This document shows, in pieces, positions 7,093-15,368 of a DNA stretch of 32,683 nt (its first letter is position 1; each line of letters starts with the position of its first letter). The position numbers and the translations under genes are program-made. The stretch is from the NCBI GenBank assembly GCA_947623945.1, contig CANQHU010000021.1:1-32683 (forward strand). Reading direction: 5' to 3'. Below the pieces are notes generated by a model, which was not told the DNA's origin, did not search any database, and worked only from the letters and a program-made list of their open reading frames with translations. The stretch is from an uncultured Clostridia bacterium (GTDB taxonomy: Bacteria > Bacillota > Clostridia > TANB77 > CAG-508).

Positions 7093-7419
7093 TTATTTTT
7101 GGTTAAAATAAATTATTAAATGTTCAATTGTTTTTTTATCTTGCTTAGATAATTTTTCGTATCCTGCTATTGAATATTCTAAACTTTTATTTTCTTTTAC
7201 ATTTAAGTATTCACTAAATATTTGATCTAATGTTACATGAAATAAATTACAAATGCGTATTAAAACTTCATAAGATGGTTTTGCTCTGTCTTGTTCAATG
7301 TCACTTACATATCTCACTGATACTTCAATATTTTCTGCTAATTTTTCTTGTGTATAACCATTACTTTTTCTTATCTGCTGTATGTTTTTACCAATTCTAA
7401 TAATGCTTGATTTTTTCAT
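7093..7419 (-). CDS. XRE-family transcriptional regulator
   Basis: 108 aa. An N-terminal HTH_3 domain occupies residues about 8-66: IGKNIQQIRKSNGYTQEKLA, ENIEVSVRYVSDIEQDRAKP, SYEVLIRICNLFHVTLDQIF. A C-terminal helical tail (AGYEKLSKQDKKTIEHLI) resembles those of SinR/immunity-type repressors and may mediate dimerisation. AGGAGA precedes the start. A Spo0E-like gene lies upstream on the same strand, so a role in stationary-phase or sporulation control is possible but unproven. Confidence 0.88.
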   Translation of the reverse strand: MKKSSIIRIGKNIQQIRKSNGYTQEKLAENIEVSVRYVSDIEQDRAKPSYEVLIRICNLFHVTLDQIFSEYLNVKENKSLEYSIAGYEKLSKQDKKTIEHLIIYFNQK

Positions 7420-7512
7420 AATTTATCTCCTATTTTTTTACTTTTTGTTTATCTTATCAAATTTTTTTATCCTAATAAATGAACTATTATCATGTATTAT
7501 AGTAATATATTT

Positions 7513-7659
7513 CTATATATGTTTTATATATTCCTCTAGCATTTTATCAAGTTTTTCCCTTTCAATATTTATTTTATTTTTTTCTTCTTTATTTTCTATC
7601 ATTTCTTCTATTTTTCTTAATTTATTTGCTATTTGTTCTTTTAATTTTTCAATTTCCAT
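7513..7659 (-). CDS. Spo0E-like small protein (putative aspartyl-phosphate phosphatase)
   Basis: 48 aa from ATG 7659-7657 with AAGGGGTGG upstream, ending TAG 7515-7513. The sequence MEIEKLKEQIANKLRKIEEM plus REKLDKMLEEYIKHI forms two helices. The second resembles the Spo0E signature (SQxLDxLIxxY), with the Ser of the signature not conserved. Spo0E-family proteins dephosphorylate Spo0A~P and delay sporulation; this member's activity is uncertain because of that missing Ser. It has its own consensus promoter (7705-7733). Confidence 0.6.
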   Translation of the reverse strand: MEIEKLKEQIANKLRKIEEMIENKEEKNKINIEREKLDKMLEEYIKHI

Positions 7660-7704
7660 ACTACCACCCCTTATTTATTTTTGGTATTTTTCTCTTTTTT
7701 ATTC

Positions 7705-7733
7705 TTTATATATTATTTTGTTTTATATGTCAA
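7705..7733 (-). promoter_or_regulatory. Promoter for the Spo0E-like gene
   Basis: Minus strand TTGACA (7733-7728), 17-base spacer, TATAAA (7710-7705). Confidence 0.75.
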
Positions 7734-7806
7734 GTTTTATTTATATATCCTAGTAATATAAAGACATTATAGACTATAAAAAAATTCAATATTTTTCGAA
7801 TAAAAC

Positions 7807-7835
7807 TTGACAAATTGGCAAATACTGTGTAAAAT
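7807..7835 (+). promoter_or_regulatory. Promoter for the T-box/aspS transcript
   Basis: TTGACA (7807-7812), 17-base spacer, TAAAAT (7830-7835), just upstream of the T-box leader. Confidence 0.75.
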
Positions 7836-7867
7836 AATTATTAAAATAAAAAATGATTTACGTTTGT

Positions 7868-8060
7868 ACAATGAAAGCAATTTAGAGAAAACTTAAAAGA
7901 GAATAAGGGTCGTCGGCTGAAAGCCCTTTAAGGTCAACCTAAATTTGTGAAACACATTGGAGTAATTTTAATAAAGTGGAAAATTTATTTAATTTTCAAG
8001 CTGGGTGGTACCGCGGAAAAGTTTATTTCGTCCCTGCATTAAAATGCATGGGGCTTTTTG
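7868..8060 (+). ncRNA. T-box leader of aspS
   Basis: The T-box core GGGTGGTACCGCGG (8003-8016) is unmistakable and is followed by a terminator hairpin (8031-8060: CCCTGCATT / ATGCATGGGG, then CTTTTTG). Stem I is closed by CAATTTAG (7878-7885) with CTAAATTTG (7939-7947); an upper helix uses CTTAAA with TTTAAG. In the specifier-loop strand (GTCAACC, 7933-7939) the only triplet suited to this operon is AAC (7936-7938, Asn). No GAC or GAT (Asp) is seen there. The leader senses uncharged tRNA and allows read-through into aspS. Confidence 0.9.
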
Positions 8061-8096
8061 TTTGCTCTCATGCAAAAATAAAAGGAGGTTTTTTTA

Positions 8097-9843
8097 ATGA
8101 AAGAATATCGAACTTGTACTTGTAATGATATTAGTTTAGATTATGTTGGAAAGAAGGTTAGAATTGCAGGATTTGTGCAAACAATTCGTGATTTTGGAGG
8201 TCTTGTTTTTTTAGACATTCGAGATATGTATGGAATAACACAAGTTGTTACTTCAAGTGATGAAAAAGATGTTGATTTTGCATCTCACATTCCTTTAGAA
8301 TCATGTGTTAGTGTTTATGGAGAAGTTAGAAAAAGAGATGAAGAAACAATTAACCCAAAACTAAAAACAGGGTTAGTAGAAATTCGTATTGAGGATATCA
8401 CAATTTTAAATAAGAGAACAAAAAATTTACCTTTTGAAATAAATACAAACCAAGAAATTCGTGAGGATTTAAGACTTCAATATCGTTTTCTTGATTTAAG
8501 AAATGATAGATTAAAAAATAATTTAATATTAAGAGCTAAAGTAATTCAATTTTTACGAACTCAAATGATTGAGCAAGGTTTTTTAGAGGTTCAAACCCCT
8601 ATTTTAACTAGTTCTTCTCCAGAAGGTGCTAGAGATTATTTAGTTCCAAGTAGGTTACACCCTGGTAAATTTTATGCTTTACCACAGGCTCCACAACAAT
8701 TTAAGCAACTACTTATGGTTTCTGGTATTGATAAATATTTTCAAATTGCTCCTTGTTTTCGTGACGAAGATGCAAGAGCCGATAGAGCTCCAGGAGAGTT
8801 TTACCAATTAGATATGGAAATGTCTTATAGTACACAAGAAGATGTTTTTGCAGCAATTGAACCTGTTGTGTACAATACTTTTAAAAAGTTTTCTAATAAA
8901 AAAATTGCAAAATATCCTTTTCCAAGAATTCCTTATAAAGAATCTATGTTAAAATACGGAACAGATAAGCCAGATTTAAGAAATCCTTTATTTATTATTG
9001 ATTTATCTGATTTCTTTAAAAAATGTACTTTTAAGCCATTTATTGATAGAACAGTTCGTGCAATTAGAGTTAAAGGTCATCTTTCTAAAGGATTCCATGA
9101 AAAAATGCTTGATTATGCAATAAGTATTGGTATGGCTGGGCTTCGGATATTTAGAAGTACAAGAGGATTTAAGTTTTAAAGGTCCAATTGATAAATTTAT
9201 TCCAGATGACTTAAAACAAGAATTATTAAATTTGGCAGAATTAGAAAAAGATGATACTATTTTCTTTATTGCAGATAGCAAAAAAAGAGCAACAGAACTT
9301 TCTGGTCAAATTCGTTCAGAACTTGGAAAAAGATTAAACTTAATTGACGAAAATACTTTTTCTTTTGCTTGGATTATTGATTTTCCAATGTTTGAAGAAG
9401 ATGAACATGGAAATCTTGCGTTTAGTCATAACCCATTTTCTATGCCACAAGGTGGCTTGGATGCATTGAATACACAAGATCCATTAGAAATTTTAGCTTA
9501 CCAATATGATATTGTTTGTAATGGAATTGAACTTTCTTCTGGAGCAGTTAGAAACCACGATATTGAAATTATGCTCAAAGCATTTACAATGGCTGGTTAT
9601 ACAGAAGAAGAAGTAAAAACAAAATTTGGCGCTTTATATACTGCATTTCAATTTGGTGCTCCACCTCATAGTGGTATTGCACCTGGAATTGACCGTATGC
9701 TTATGCTTTTGACTGATTCTGATAGTATTAGAGAGGTTATTGCTTTTCCATTAAATAGTAAAGCTCAAGACTTAATGATGGGAGCTCCAAGTAATGTAAA
9801 ACGTGAACAATTAAGAGAAGTTCATATAAGTGAATATACTTAA
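8097..9843 (+). CDS. aspS: Aspartyl-tRNA synthetase (bacterial type), interrupted by one CGGA recoding site
   Basis: Read as triplets the gene stops at about 9177 after 360 codons. With CGGA (9144-9147, codon 350) read as one glycine, the frame continues to TAA 9841-9843, giving 581 aa, the normal bacterial AspRS length. Features in order: N-terminal OB fold ([29 protein letters not shown]), class II motif 2 ([20 protein letters not shown]), the bacterial-type GAD insertion spanning the site, and motif 3 ([20 protein letters not shown]) near the end. Across the site the sequence becomes [15 protein letters not shown], as expected for the family. Start has AAGGAGG. With GatCAB in the genome it may be non-discriminating and also charge tRNA-Asn. 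An essential gene is unlikely to be a pseudogene. Confidence 0.93.
9144..9147 (+). other. Recoding site 2: in-phase CGGA in aspS
   Basis: GGG CTT CGGA TAT TTA GAA: as triplets it gives L-R-I-F and a stop 10 codons on; as a four-base codon it gives L-G-Y-L-E. In the same gene TAC GGA (8955-8960) has an out-of-phase CGG and is read normally. Confidence 0.88.
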
Positions 9844-9863
9844 ATATTTAAGTATATTCACTT
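9828..9863. terminator. Bidirectional terminator, 36-bp perfect palindrome
   Basis: Arms AAGTGAATATACTTAAAT and ATTTAAGTATATTCACTT, followed by TTTTC. It overlaps the aspS stop codon (9841-9843) and lies between convergent aspS and the IbrB-like gene, so it can end both transcripts. Confidence 0.9.
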
Positions 9864-9867
9864 TTTT

Positions 9868-10392
9868 CTAATCTTTTTTCTTTCTATTTTCTTCGAATTC
9901 TTCCCATGACTTACTAAATGTATGATTTGCAAACATTTCTTTTAATCCTGTAATTTGTTTTAATCTAACAATTTCATCTAGTTCCATTCCTAAATGTTTT
10001 GATATTTCTTTTTCTGTCCAACCTTTTTCTGTTAATGTTAAAACTATATGAGACATATCTGCAATTTGATGTGTTCCTCTTGCTCTATTATGCCTAATTG
10101 TGCTTGCCATACGGTTTTCTAAGTCTTTATTAATTGTAACAATTGGAACTTCTTTTAAATGAAAATATTCTTTTGCACATCTGTATCTATGAAATCCATC
10201 TACTACAGTGTACATATCTCTATCTTTATCATAATATGCTACAATTGGTTGAGTATATCCATCTTCTTCAATGGAATGTCTTAGTAATTTCATTTCTGGT
10301 GGAGCTACTTTGTTAGGATTGTAATCATTTGCTTCTACTTTATTTATATCTACCATTTTTACATTTAAAACCGGAAATTCTATTTCGCTCAT
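9868..10392 (-). CDS. ParB/Srx-fold nuclease-domain protein (IbrB-like)
   Basis: About 174 aa from ATG 10392 (AAAGGG 8 bases upstream; a GTG at 10401 overlaps that site). The ParB N-terminal-like domain spans residues about 10-110: VEANDYNPNKVAPPEMKLL, SIEEDGYTQPIVAYYD, YTVVDGFHRYRCAKE (the GxHR motif), and the C-terminal part has an HTH-like helix pair (TEKGWTEKEISKHLGMELDE). In E. coli, IbrB-type ParB proteins pair with IbrA-type PAPS-reductase proteins as activators of other genes; related pairs occur on phages and islands. Here the IbrA-like gene lies upstream in the same operon. It is probably DNA-binding or a nucleotide-using regulator; the exact role is unknown. Confidence 0.8.
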   Translation of the reverse strand: MSEIEFPVLNVKMVDINKVEANDYNPNKVAPPEMKLLRHSIEEDGYTQPIVAYYDKDRDMYTVVDGFHRYRCAKEYFHLKEVPIVTINKDLENRMASTIRHNRARGTHQIADMSHIVLTLTEKGWTEKEISKHLGMELDEIVRLKQITGLKEMFANHTFSKSWEEFEENRKKKD

Positions 10393-10414
10393 TTCTTTCA
10401 CCCTTTTCTAAATT

Positions 10415-10795
10415 TTATGCTATTTCTTCTTCACTTTCCATATAAATTATTACAAAATTTTTATATCCAGCACCTTCACTTACTTTAAATCCACATTTTT
10501 CATAGATTTCTGTATATTTATTTGTTACTGTGCTATACGTAATCTGATTTTCTTTTTTTATTGCCTTTAGTATTTCTTGTAAGCATTGATCTTTTGAGCT
10601 ATATATGTTTTTTATGATATTTTTATTTATAGATACAAATGCCATTACTTTTCCTTCTTCTATCGCAATATACCATTCTTTACTATCATCATCATAAATC
10701 CTATCATTTATCTTTTTTTCAATTGTTCTTGAACCAAAAAATCTTCCCATATATTTATAAAAATCTTCATCTTGATTTGTCATTTTTACAACCAT
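10415..10795 (-). CDS. GNAT-like hypothetical protein in the IbrAB-like operon
   Basis: 126 aa. AGGGGG precedes ATG 10795. The pattern WYIAIEEGKVMAFVSIN, then ILKAIKKEN, then ITYSTVTNKYTEIYEKCGFK and YKNFVIIY follows the beta-strand order of GNAT acetyltransferases (the 'IYEKxGF' end is typical). The acetyl-CoA P-loop is not obvious, so it may be degenerate or a binding protein. It sits between the IbrA-like (12 bases upstream) and IbrB-like (about 20 bases downstream) genes and is probably co-translated with them. Confidence 0.6.
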   Translation of the reverse strand: MVVKMTNQDEDFYKYMGRFFGSRTIEKKINDRIYDDDSKEWYIAIEEGKVMAFVSINKNIIKNIYSSKDQCLQEILKAIKKENQITYSTVTNKYTEIYEKCGFKVSEGAGYKNFVIIYMESEEEIA

Positions 10796-10807
10796 TTTAA
10801 TTTCCCC

Positions 10808-12098
10808 CTAACTATAATTTTCTTTTATTATTTTCTTTAAAGTTTTGTCATCTGTTTTTGTTTTTTCATTTAATAAATTATCCCATTTATGAATTAATTC
10901 TTTTAATTGTGCATCATCATTTTTTGTTTGTGCAAAAGATAATCTTCTTAAATAAAAATCATTTTTTTCAATTGCTCTTGCTATTCTTCTCCAAGAGATA
11001 ACCTTTTTTTGGTTTTCTAATTTGCAATCAGCAAAATCCGGTATATTTTTTATATCTACACCATATTTTGTCTTATGCCAAATCATAAATTTTTTAATTT
11101 TTCTATAATAATGTAACATTAAATCTTTATTATAGATTCCTATACTTTCTAATAAAAATACGGTATATTCTTGCCAAGACATAAAGTCTGGCTTACAAGA
11201 TTTTATATTTCCAAGTGCTGTTGATTTACAATATATATTTCCAAAGTTGACTCCGATTTACTCTATTTAATATTTTACCCCAAGTATCATATTCTAAGGC
11301 TTTAAATTGATCTAAACCATTTCTTTGGTCATCACCATATGGTTGGCATAGTCTTTGTTCATAAATGCTTACTCCATTTTTGTACATTAATTCGTATATA
11401 TAATTAAATTTTAAATCTAACTTACTTACTGCTCCCCATATGTCCTCTGTTCTCCAGTCATAAAGTGGGTAAAAATTATATACATTTAGATGCCTATCAT
11501 TATATTTTATTTTGGTTGTCCAATTATTTCCTTCAAAAGTAAGTTTTCGGTCCTGAAAAGCAATTGTTCGGAATCTATTTAAACTTTCATCTGTCCTAAT
11601 TCCTATTCCACAGGCTACTTTGTCTTTGTATTTTTTTAAATACCAATCAGCAAATTGAATAATAAATTCTTCAAATTCTTCACCTTTTTTAAACCAATCA
11701 AAAGGACAATTATGTATGTTAATACTATCTTCTGGTAAGTTTCTAATCCATAAATGTTTGCTTTCTTCTTCCCAACAAATCCATTTTGGTTGCAATACAG
11801 AAACTGCATTTCTTAATGCTATTGGTAGTGCAATATGATAAAAATCTCTTATTTGAGATAATGTTTTTATTTCCTCTACATGTTCTATTGTATATCGATA
11901 TTGTGCTTCTAAATCAATATATAAGATATCAAATTTTTTTCCCATTTCTTTTGCTACTTTATTTGCTAGTTGGACCATTACAGAACTGTCTTTTCCACCA
12001 CTGAAACTGAAATATATATTTTCAAAATTTTCAAATATAATTTTTAGTCTGTCTATTGCTGCATCTAGTACATTTTTTTCTAAATATTTTTTTGGCAT
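10808..12098 (-). CDS. IbrA-like phosphoadenosine phosphosulfate reductase family protein (DUF3440-type C-terminus), one CGGA site
   Basis: As triplets the gene stops after 290 codons at 11226. Reading CGGA (11255-11252, codon 282) as one glycine joins it in frame to the downstream ORF (to 10808), giving 429 aa, the size expected for IbrA-like proteins. The N-terminal PP-loop is FSFSGGKDSSVMVQLA (residues about 31-46), which binds ATP/PAPS-like nucleotides as in DndC and CysH. Then come WICWEEESKHLW, CGIGIRTDESLNRFR and YDWRTEDIWGAVSK. Across the join: ILNRVNGVNFGNIY, then SWQEYTVFLLESIG, matching the DUF3440-type C-terminal region. AGAGGA precedes the start. It heads an accessory three-gene operon with GNAT-like and ParB-like partners. 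Substrate unknown; possibly DNA or RNA modification, regulation or defence. Confidence 0.85.
11252..11255 (-). other. Recoding site 3: in-phase CGGA in the IbrA-like gene
   Basis: Minus strand GTA AAT CGGA GTC AAC TTT GGA. As triplets it gives N-R-S-Q-L and a stop 9 codons on. As a four-base codon it gives N-G-V-N-F-G and opens 147 further codons through the ORF ending at 10808. Confidence 0.88.
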
Positions 12099-12171
12099 AT
12101 AACATTTCCTCTTTTCATTATTTAGAATTATATCATTTTTAGTATACCCTGTAAAGTTTTGCCAAAAAAAA

Positions 12172-12197
12172 AGAGATTATTTTATTAAATAATCTCT
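12172..12197 (-). terminator. Terminator of the HU gene
   Basis: Minus strand AGAGATTATTT, 4-base loop, AAATAATCTCT, followed by a run of T (complement of 12163-12171). Confidence 0.85.
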
Positions 12198-12235
12198 TCT
12201 ATGAATTCATATATTTATATTCTTATATAAACATT

Positions 12236-12514
12236 TTATTTTTTGTTTACTAAATCTTTTAATGCTTTACCAGCTTTGAATACTGGAGCTTTAGATGCAG
12301 GTATTTTGATTTCTTCCTTAGTTTGTGGGTTTCTACCTTTTCTAGCTGCTCTTTTTCTTACTTCAAAAGATCCAAATCCAACTAATTGAACTTTCTCTCC
12401 TTTTTTTAATGCGTTTGTTACTACTTCTACAAATGCGTTTACTGATTCTTCAGCTGCTTTTTTTGTAGATCCTGTTTTTGCAGCCATTGCTGCGATTAAT
12501 TCAGCTTTGTTCAT
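12236..12514 (-). CDS. hup: HU-family DNA-binding protein
   Basis: 92 aa, typical HU length. [20 protein letters not shown] and the [40 protein letters not shown] blocks are the HU signature (the arm that bends DNA). It forms dimers that compact and bend the chromosome. A strong ribosome binding site (AGGAGGTAATTTAAATG) and its own terminator suggest a highly expressed single-gene transcript. In its leader lies an imperfect inverted repeat (12549-12582). Confidence 0.97.
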   Translation of the reverse strand: MNKAELIAAMAAKTGSTKKAAEESVNAFVEVVTNALKKGEKVQLVGFGSFEVRKRAARKGRNPQTKEEIKIPASKAPVFKAGKALKDLVNKK

Positions 12515-12548
12515 TTAAATTACCTCCTATAAGATTTAAAGTTTTTAT

Positions 12549-12582
12549 GTACTTTATTGCTTGAACAACTGCAATAATGTAC
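12549..12582. promoter_or_regulatory. Imperfect inverted repeat upstream of the HU gene
   Basis: GTACTTTATTGC (12549-12560), 10 bases, GCAATAATGTAC (12571-12582): 11 of 12 positions pair. It lies in the promoter/leader of hup and may be an operator or a leader hairpin. Confidence 0.45.
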
Positions 12583-12629
12583 TTCTATTTAACTTTATTC
12601 GCCAAAAATACTGAAAATCCTTCTTTTTT

Positions 12630-14248
12630 TTATTTTTTTTCATAAATTTTTAGTTTTTCCAATACTTTAAAGATTTTGTTTCCTCCTGGTAACATTTCTA
12701 TTTCTTCTTTTGATAAAACCTTCAATGCTATAATTGCCAATGCATATACGATAACTGCAATCACAATTGATAGTATTGTTGCCAATTTTTCAGCAATTAT
12801 TCCAGAAAAAATTATATAACTAAAATATGAACAAATTCCCATCATTGTTACTGCTAAAATTGGTTTTATTGCAAATTTTGAAAAAGTTAAATTTAGTTTT
12901 ATTGTCTTTCGCAAAACTGTTATAGCAATTGTAAATGCTACCATATGGCAAGCAACTGATGCTATAGCAGCTCCGGTGTACTCCTATTTGTGGTATAGGA
13001 ACTAAAATTAGGTTTAATATCAGTTTTACAATAACACCGGCATCCCATTGAAATTGTAGGTACTATTAATTTTCCATAGCCTTGCAGTGCTCCATTTATA
13101 GTTTGATCCATCATGACAAATAAAATTTCAAATGCACTAATTTGTAATACAGATGCTCCTGCTGCTGCATTTGGAAATAGTAAATTTAAAATTGGTCCTG
13201 CAAATAAACACATTCCTACCGTACATGGGATTCCTATTAACATTGATGTTAGTAAAGAAAATGATGTTTTTTCTTTTATTTCTTTATTATCTTTTCTTGC
13301 TTTAGCAGCTGAAATTGCTGGTACTAAAGCTGTTGCAAACGCTACATTTATAGACATTGGCAGAGTAATTAATGTGTCTACTTTTCCACTTAAAATTCCA
13401 TATTGGCTAAGTGCCATTTCCTCTGACATAAATTGTTTTAAACTACGCACAACTGTAAATGAATCTATGTTTTTATTAATTGAAGACATGATTGCAGTTA
13501 ATGCAATTGGTATTGATACAATTAATATTCTTTTGATAATTGTTTTTACTCTTTCGTATTTATAATTTACAGTTTGTTTTATTTCATTTGCAATTTCTTT
13601 TGTTCTAGTTTTATAGTATAAATATAAATATCCAAATCCTGCAAAAGTTGCAAGTGTAGTAGCTAATGTTGCTCCTCCTGCCATCCACATAGTTGATACA
13701 TTTGAAATAATTGCAACTATTTCTACTAATATAATAGTAAGTGTTGTCTTAAATATTTGCTCTATTGTTTGAGATCTAGCTGTTGCTCTAATGCTTTGCC
13801 TTGCATTAAAATATCCTCTCATAACAGATGATATTGCAACAAAGAATATAGCAGGTGACAAAGCAACTAATGTCATTTCCGCTTCTGGTATTTGTAACCA
13901 GTATGTTGCAATCATGTGTGCACCTAAGAACAACATTAAACTACCTATTAAACCAATTATTGCAAAAGTTGCAAATGCAATTTTAAAAATTCTGTGTCCA
14001 CCTTTATAATCTCCTACTGCTATTCTTTCTGATACCATTTTAGATATTGCATTTGGTACTCCTATTGAGGATATTGTAAGTAGCATGGCATAAATTTGAT
14101 ATCCTGCTGCAACAATTCCATTTCCTTTATCTCCAAAACCTTCTCTATTTGTTAAATATAAAACATATACTAGACCTAATAATTTTATTAATACTTGTGA
14201 AAATATTAAAGTCATTACCCCTTGCATAAAGGTCTCTTTTTTACGCAT
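12630..14248 (-). CDS. SpoVB/MurJ-family flippase (MOP superfamily), two CGGN recoding sites
   Basis: Triplet reading breaks twice near the end. With CGGT (13039-13036) and CGGA (12975-12972) each read as glycine, one 538-aa protein results, the usual SpoVB-family size. Many hydrophobic segments are spread along it (for example VMTLIFSQVLIKLLGLVYVL, IIGLIGSLMLFLGAHMIA, ILIVSIPIALTAIMSSIN). The N-terminal TNREGFGDKGNGIVAAGYQIY and GVPNAISKMVSERIAVGDY blocks are typical of SpoVB. Across the sites the sequence reads VPTISMGCGVIVKLILN and IGVHGAAIASVACHMVA. It probably exports lipid-linked cell-wall or spore-wall precursors. AAGGAGTG precedes the start. Without recoding it would lose its last membrane helices. 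Confidence 0.88.
12972..12975 (-). other. Recoding site 5: in-phase CGGA in the SpoVB-family gene
   Basis: Minus strand GGA GTA CAC CGGA GCT GCT ATA GCA gives V-H-G-A-A-I-A when read as a four-base codon. It is in phase only after the first shift at 13039-13036, 20 codons upstream. Confidence 0.85.
13036..13039 (-). other. Recoding site 4: in-phase CGGT in the SpoVB-family gene
   Basis: Minus strand ATG GGA TGC CGGT GTT ATT GTA AAA gives M-G-C-G-V-I-V-K as a four-base codon. As triplets it gives M-G-C-R-C-Y-C-K and leaves the family sequence. This is the only site with T in the fourth position. Confidence 0.82.
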
Positions 14249-14342
14249 TATATCACTCCTTGCAATTTATTTCTCCCTATTTTATTTTACTTCTATATTA
14301 TAAATTTAATTACTAAATTATTCAATACTTTTTAAAGATTTA

Positions 14343-14383
14343 AAAAACTTTTAATTATTTTCATATAATAATTAAAAGTTTTT
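14343..14383 (-). terminator. Terminator of ppaC
   Basis: Minus strand AAAAACTTTTAATTATT, short loop, AATAATTAAAAGTTTTTT. A long hairpin with a T-run lies just after the repaired ppaC stop at 14397, which supports the repaired gene end. Confidence 0.8.
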
Positions 14384-14396
14384 TCATTTATTTATA

Positions 14397-15321
14397 TTAT
14401 AAGGCGGTATCAATATTTGGTAATATTTGTTTTTTTCTTGATACAACACCTTCTAAAAAGACTTTATCATTTTCTAATTCTTTTCCAAATGCTTTTTTTA
14501 TTACCTCTTGCTTATTTCCGAAGTGCTATAATTTCTGAATTACTATTTAAAATATCTGTTATTGTAAATACAAATAAGTCTAATCCTTTTTCATCTATTT
14601 CCTTTTTTATTGTTTCTTTTAATTCATCTTCCCTTTTTAGTACATCTTCAATTGATACAGTATTTACTTGTGCAATGACATATTTTGTATTACCCTTGCT
14701 TAAACTTTTAGCATCTAAATTAATTAATTGTTCTGGTGTAAAGTCATTTAAATCGGTTCCTGCTTTTAACATTTCTAAACCATATTTATTTACATCTATA
14801 TTGGCTATTTTAGATAATTCTTCACATGCTTTTTTGTCTTCGCCAGTGCAAGTTGGTGATTTAAATAATAAAGTGTCTGAAATGATTGCAGAAAGCATTA
14901 ATATTGCTTCTTTTTTTTCAATTTGCATATTTTCTTCTTTAAATTTTTTATAAAGAATTGTTGATGTACAACCTACTGGTTCTGCACGATAGTATAATGG
15001 GTCTTTTGTTTGGAAATTAGCAATTCTATGATGGTCTATTACTGTTTCAATAATTGCATTTTCTATTCCTTCTGCACTTTGATTGAATTCATTGTGATCA
15101 ACTAGAATTACTTTTTGTCCTTCTTCTAATTTTTCAATTAATCTAGGTGGCAAAATTCCTAAATAATTTAAAACATATTCTGTTTCTTTGTTTACATTTC
15201 CTAATCTTACTGCTTCTACATCAAGACCTAAATTTTTATTAAATTTTTCCATTACTAAACTAGAACAAATTGAATCTGTATCTGGATTTTTATGTCCAAA
15301 AATTAAAACTTTATTTTCCAT
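14397..15321 (-). CDS. ppaC: Manganese-dependent inorganic pyrophosphatase (DHH family), one CGGA site
   Basis: Triplet reading stops at 269 codons. With CGGA (14520-14517, codon 268) read as glycine it continues to TAA 14399-14397, giving 307 aa (family about 309). Motifs: FGHKNPDTDSICSS at the N-terminus (metal-binding His/Asp), VDHNEFNQSAEG, then VIDHHRIANF (DHH motif), and the C-terminal substrate-binding Arg-Lys-Lys (VVSRKKQILPNIDTAL), which lies entirely downstream of the site. Without recoding, the enzyme lacks that essential motif. It hydrolyses pyrophosphate in the cytoplasm. AAGGAGA precedes the start. It is the last gene of the rpiB-to-ppaC run. Confidence 0.94.
14517..14520 (-). 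other. Recoding site 6: in-phase CGGA in ppaC
   Basis: Minus strand GCA CTT CGGA AAT AAG CAA: as triplets L-R-K-stop, as a four-base codon L-G-N-K-Q, followed by the SRKKQ motif. Confidence 0.88.
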
Positions 15322-15368
15322 TTTTTTCTCCTTCTATTTTTAATTTCTTTTCAATTATATTTTCTTTT

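Noticed and set aside
7873-7960. An Asp (GAC/GAT) specifier in the T-box
   Set aside because: No such triplet is found in the strand predicted to hold the specifier; AAC fits better.
9141-9147. Classical +1 slippage of the P-site tRNA
   Set aside because: The preceding codons are all different and most cannot re-pair with the +1 triplet (CTT to TTC, CAC to ACC, GGA to GAC).
8097-9843. Calling aspS, gatB, ppaC, the flippase and others pseudogenes or random indels
   Set aside because: All breaks share the same triplet, phase and replaced amino acid, they occur in essential genes, and the sequence beyond each break is fully conserved. Random errors or decay would not be so uniform.
13113-13565. 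Plus-strand ORF of 150 codons
   Set aside because: Antisense shadow of the SpoVB-family gene; its composition mirrors the real gene.
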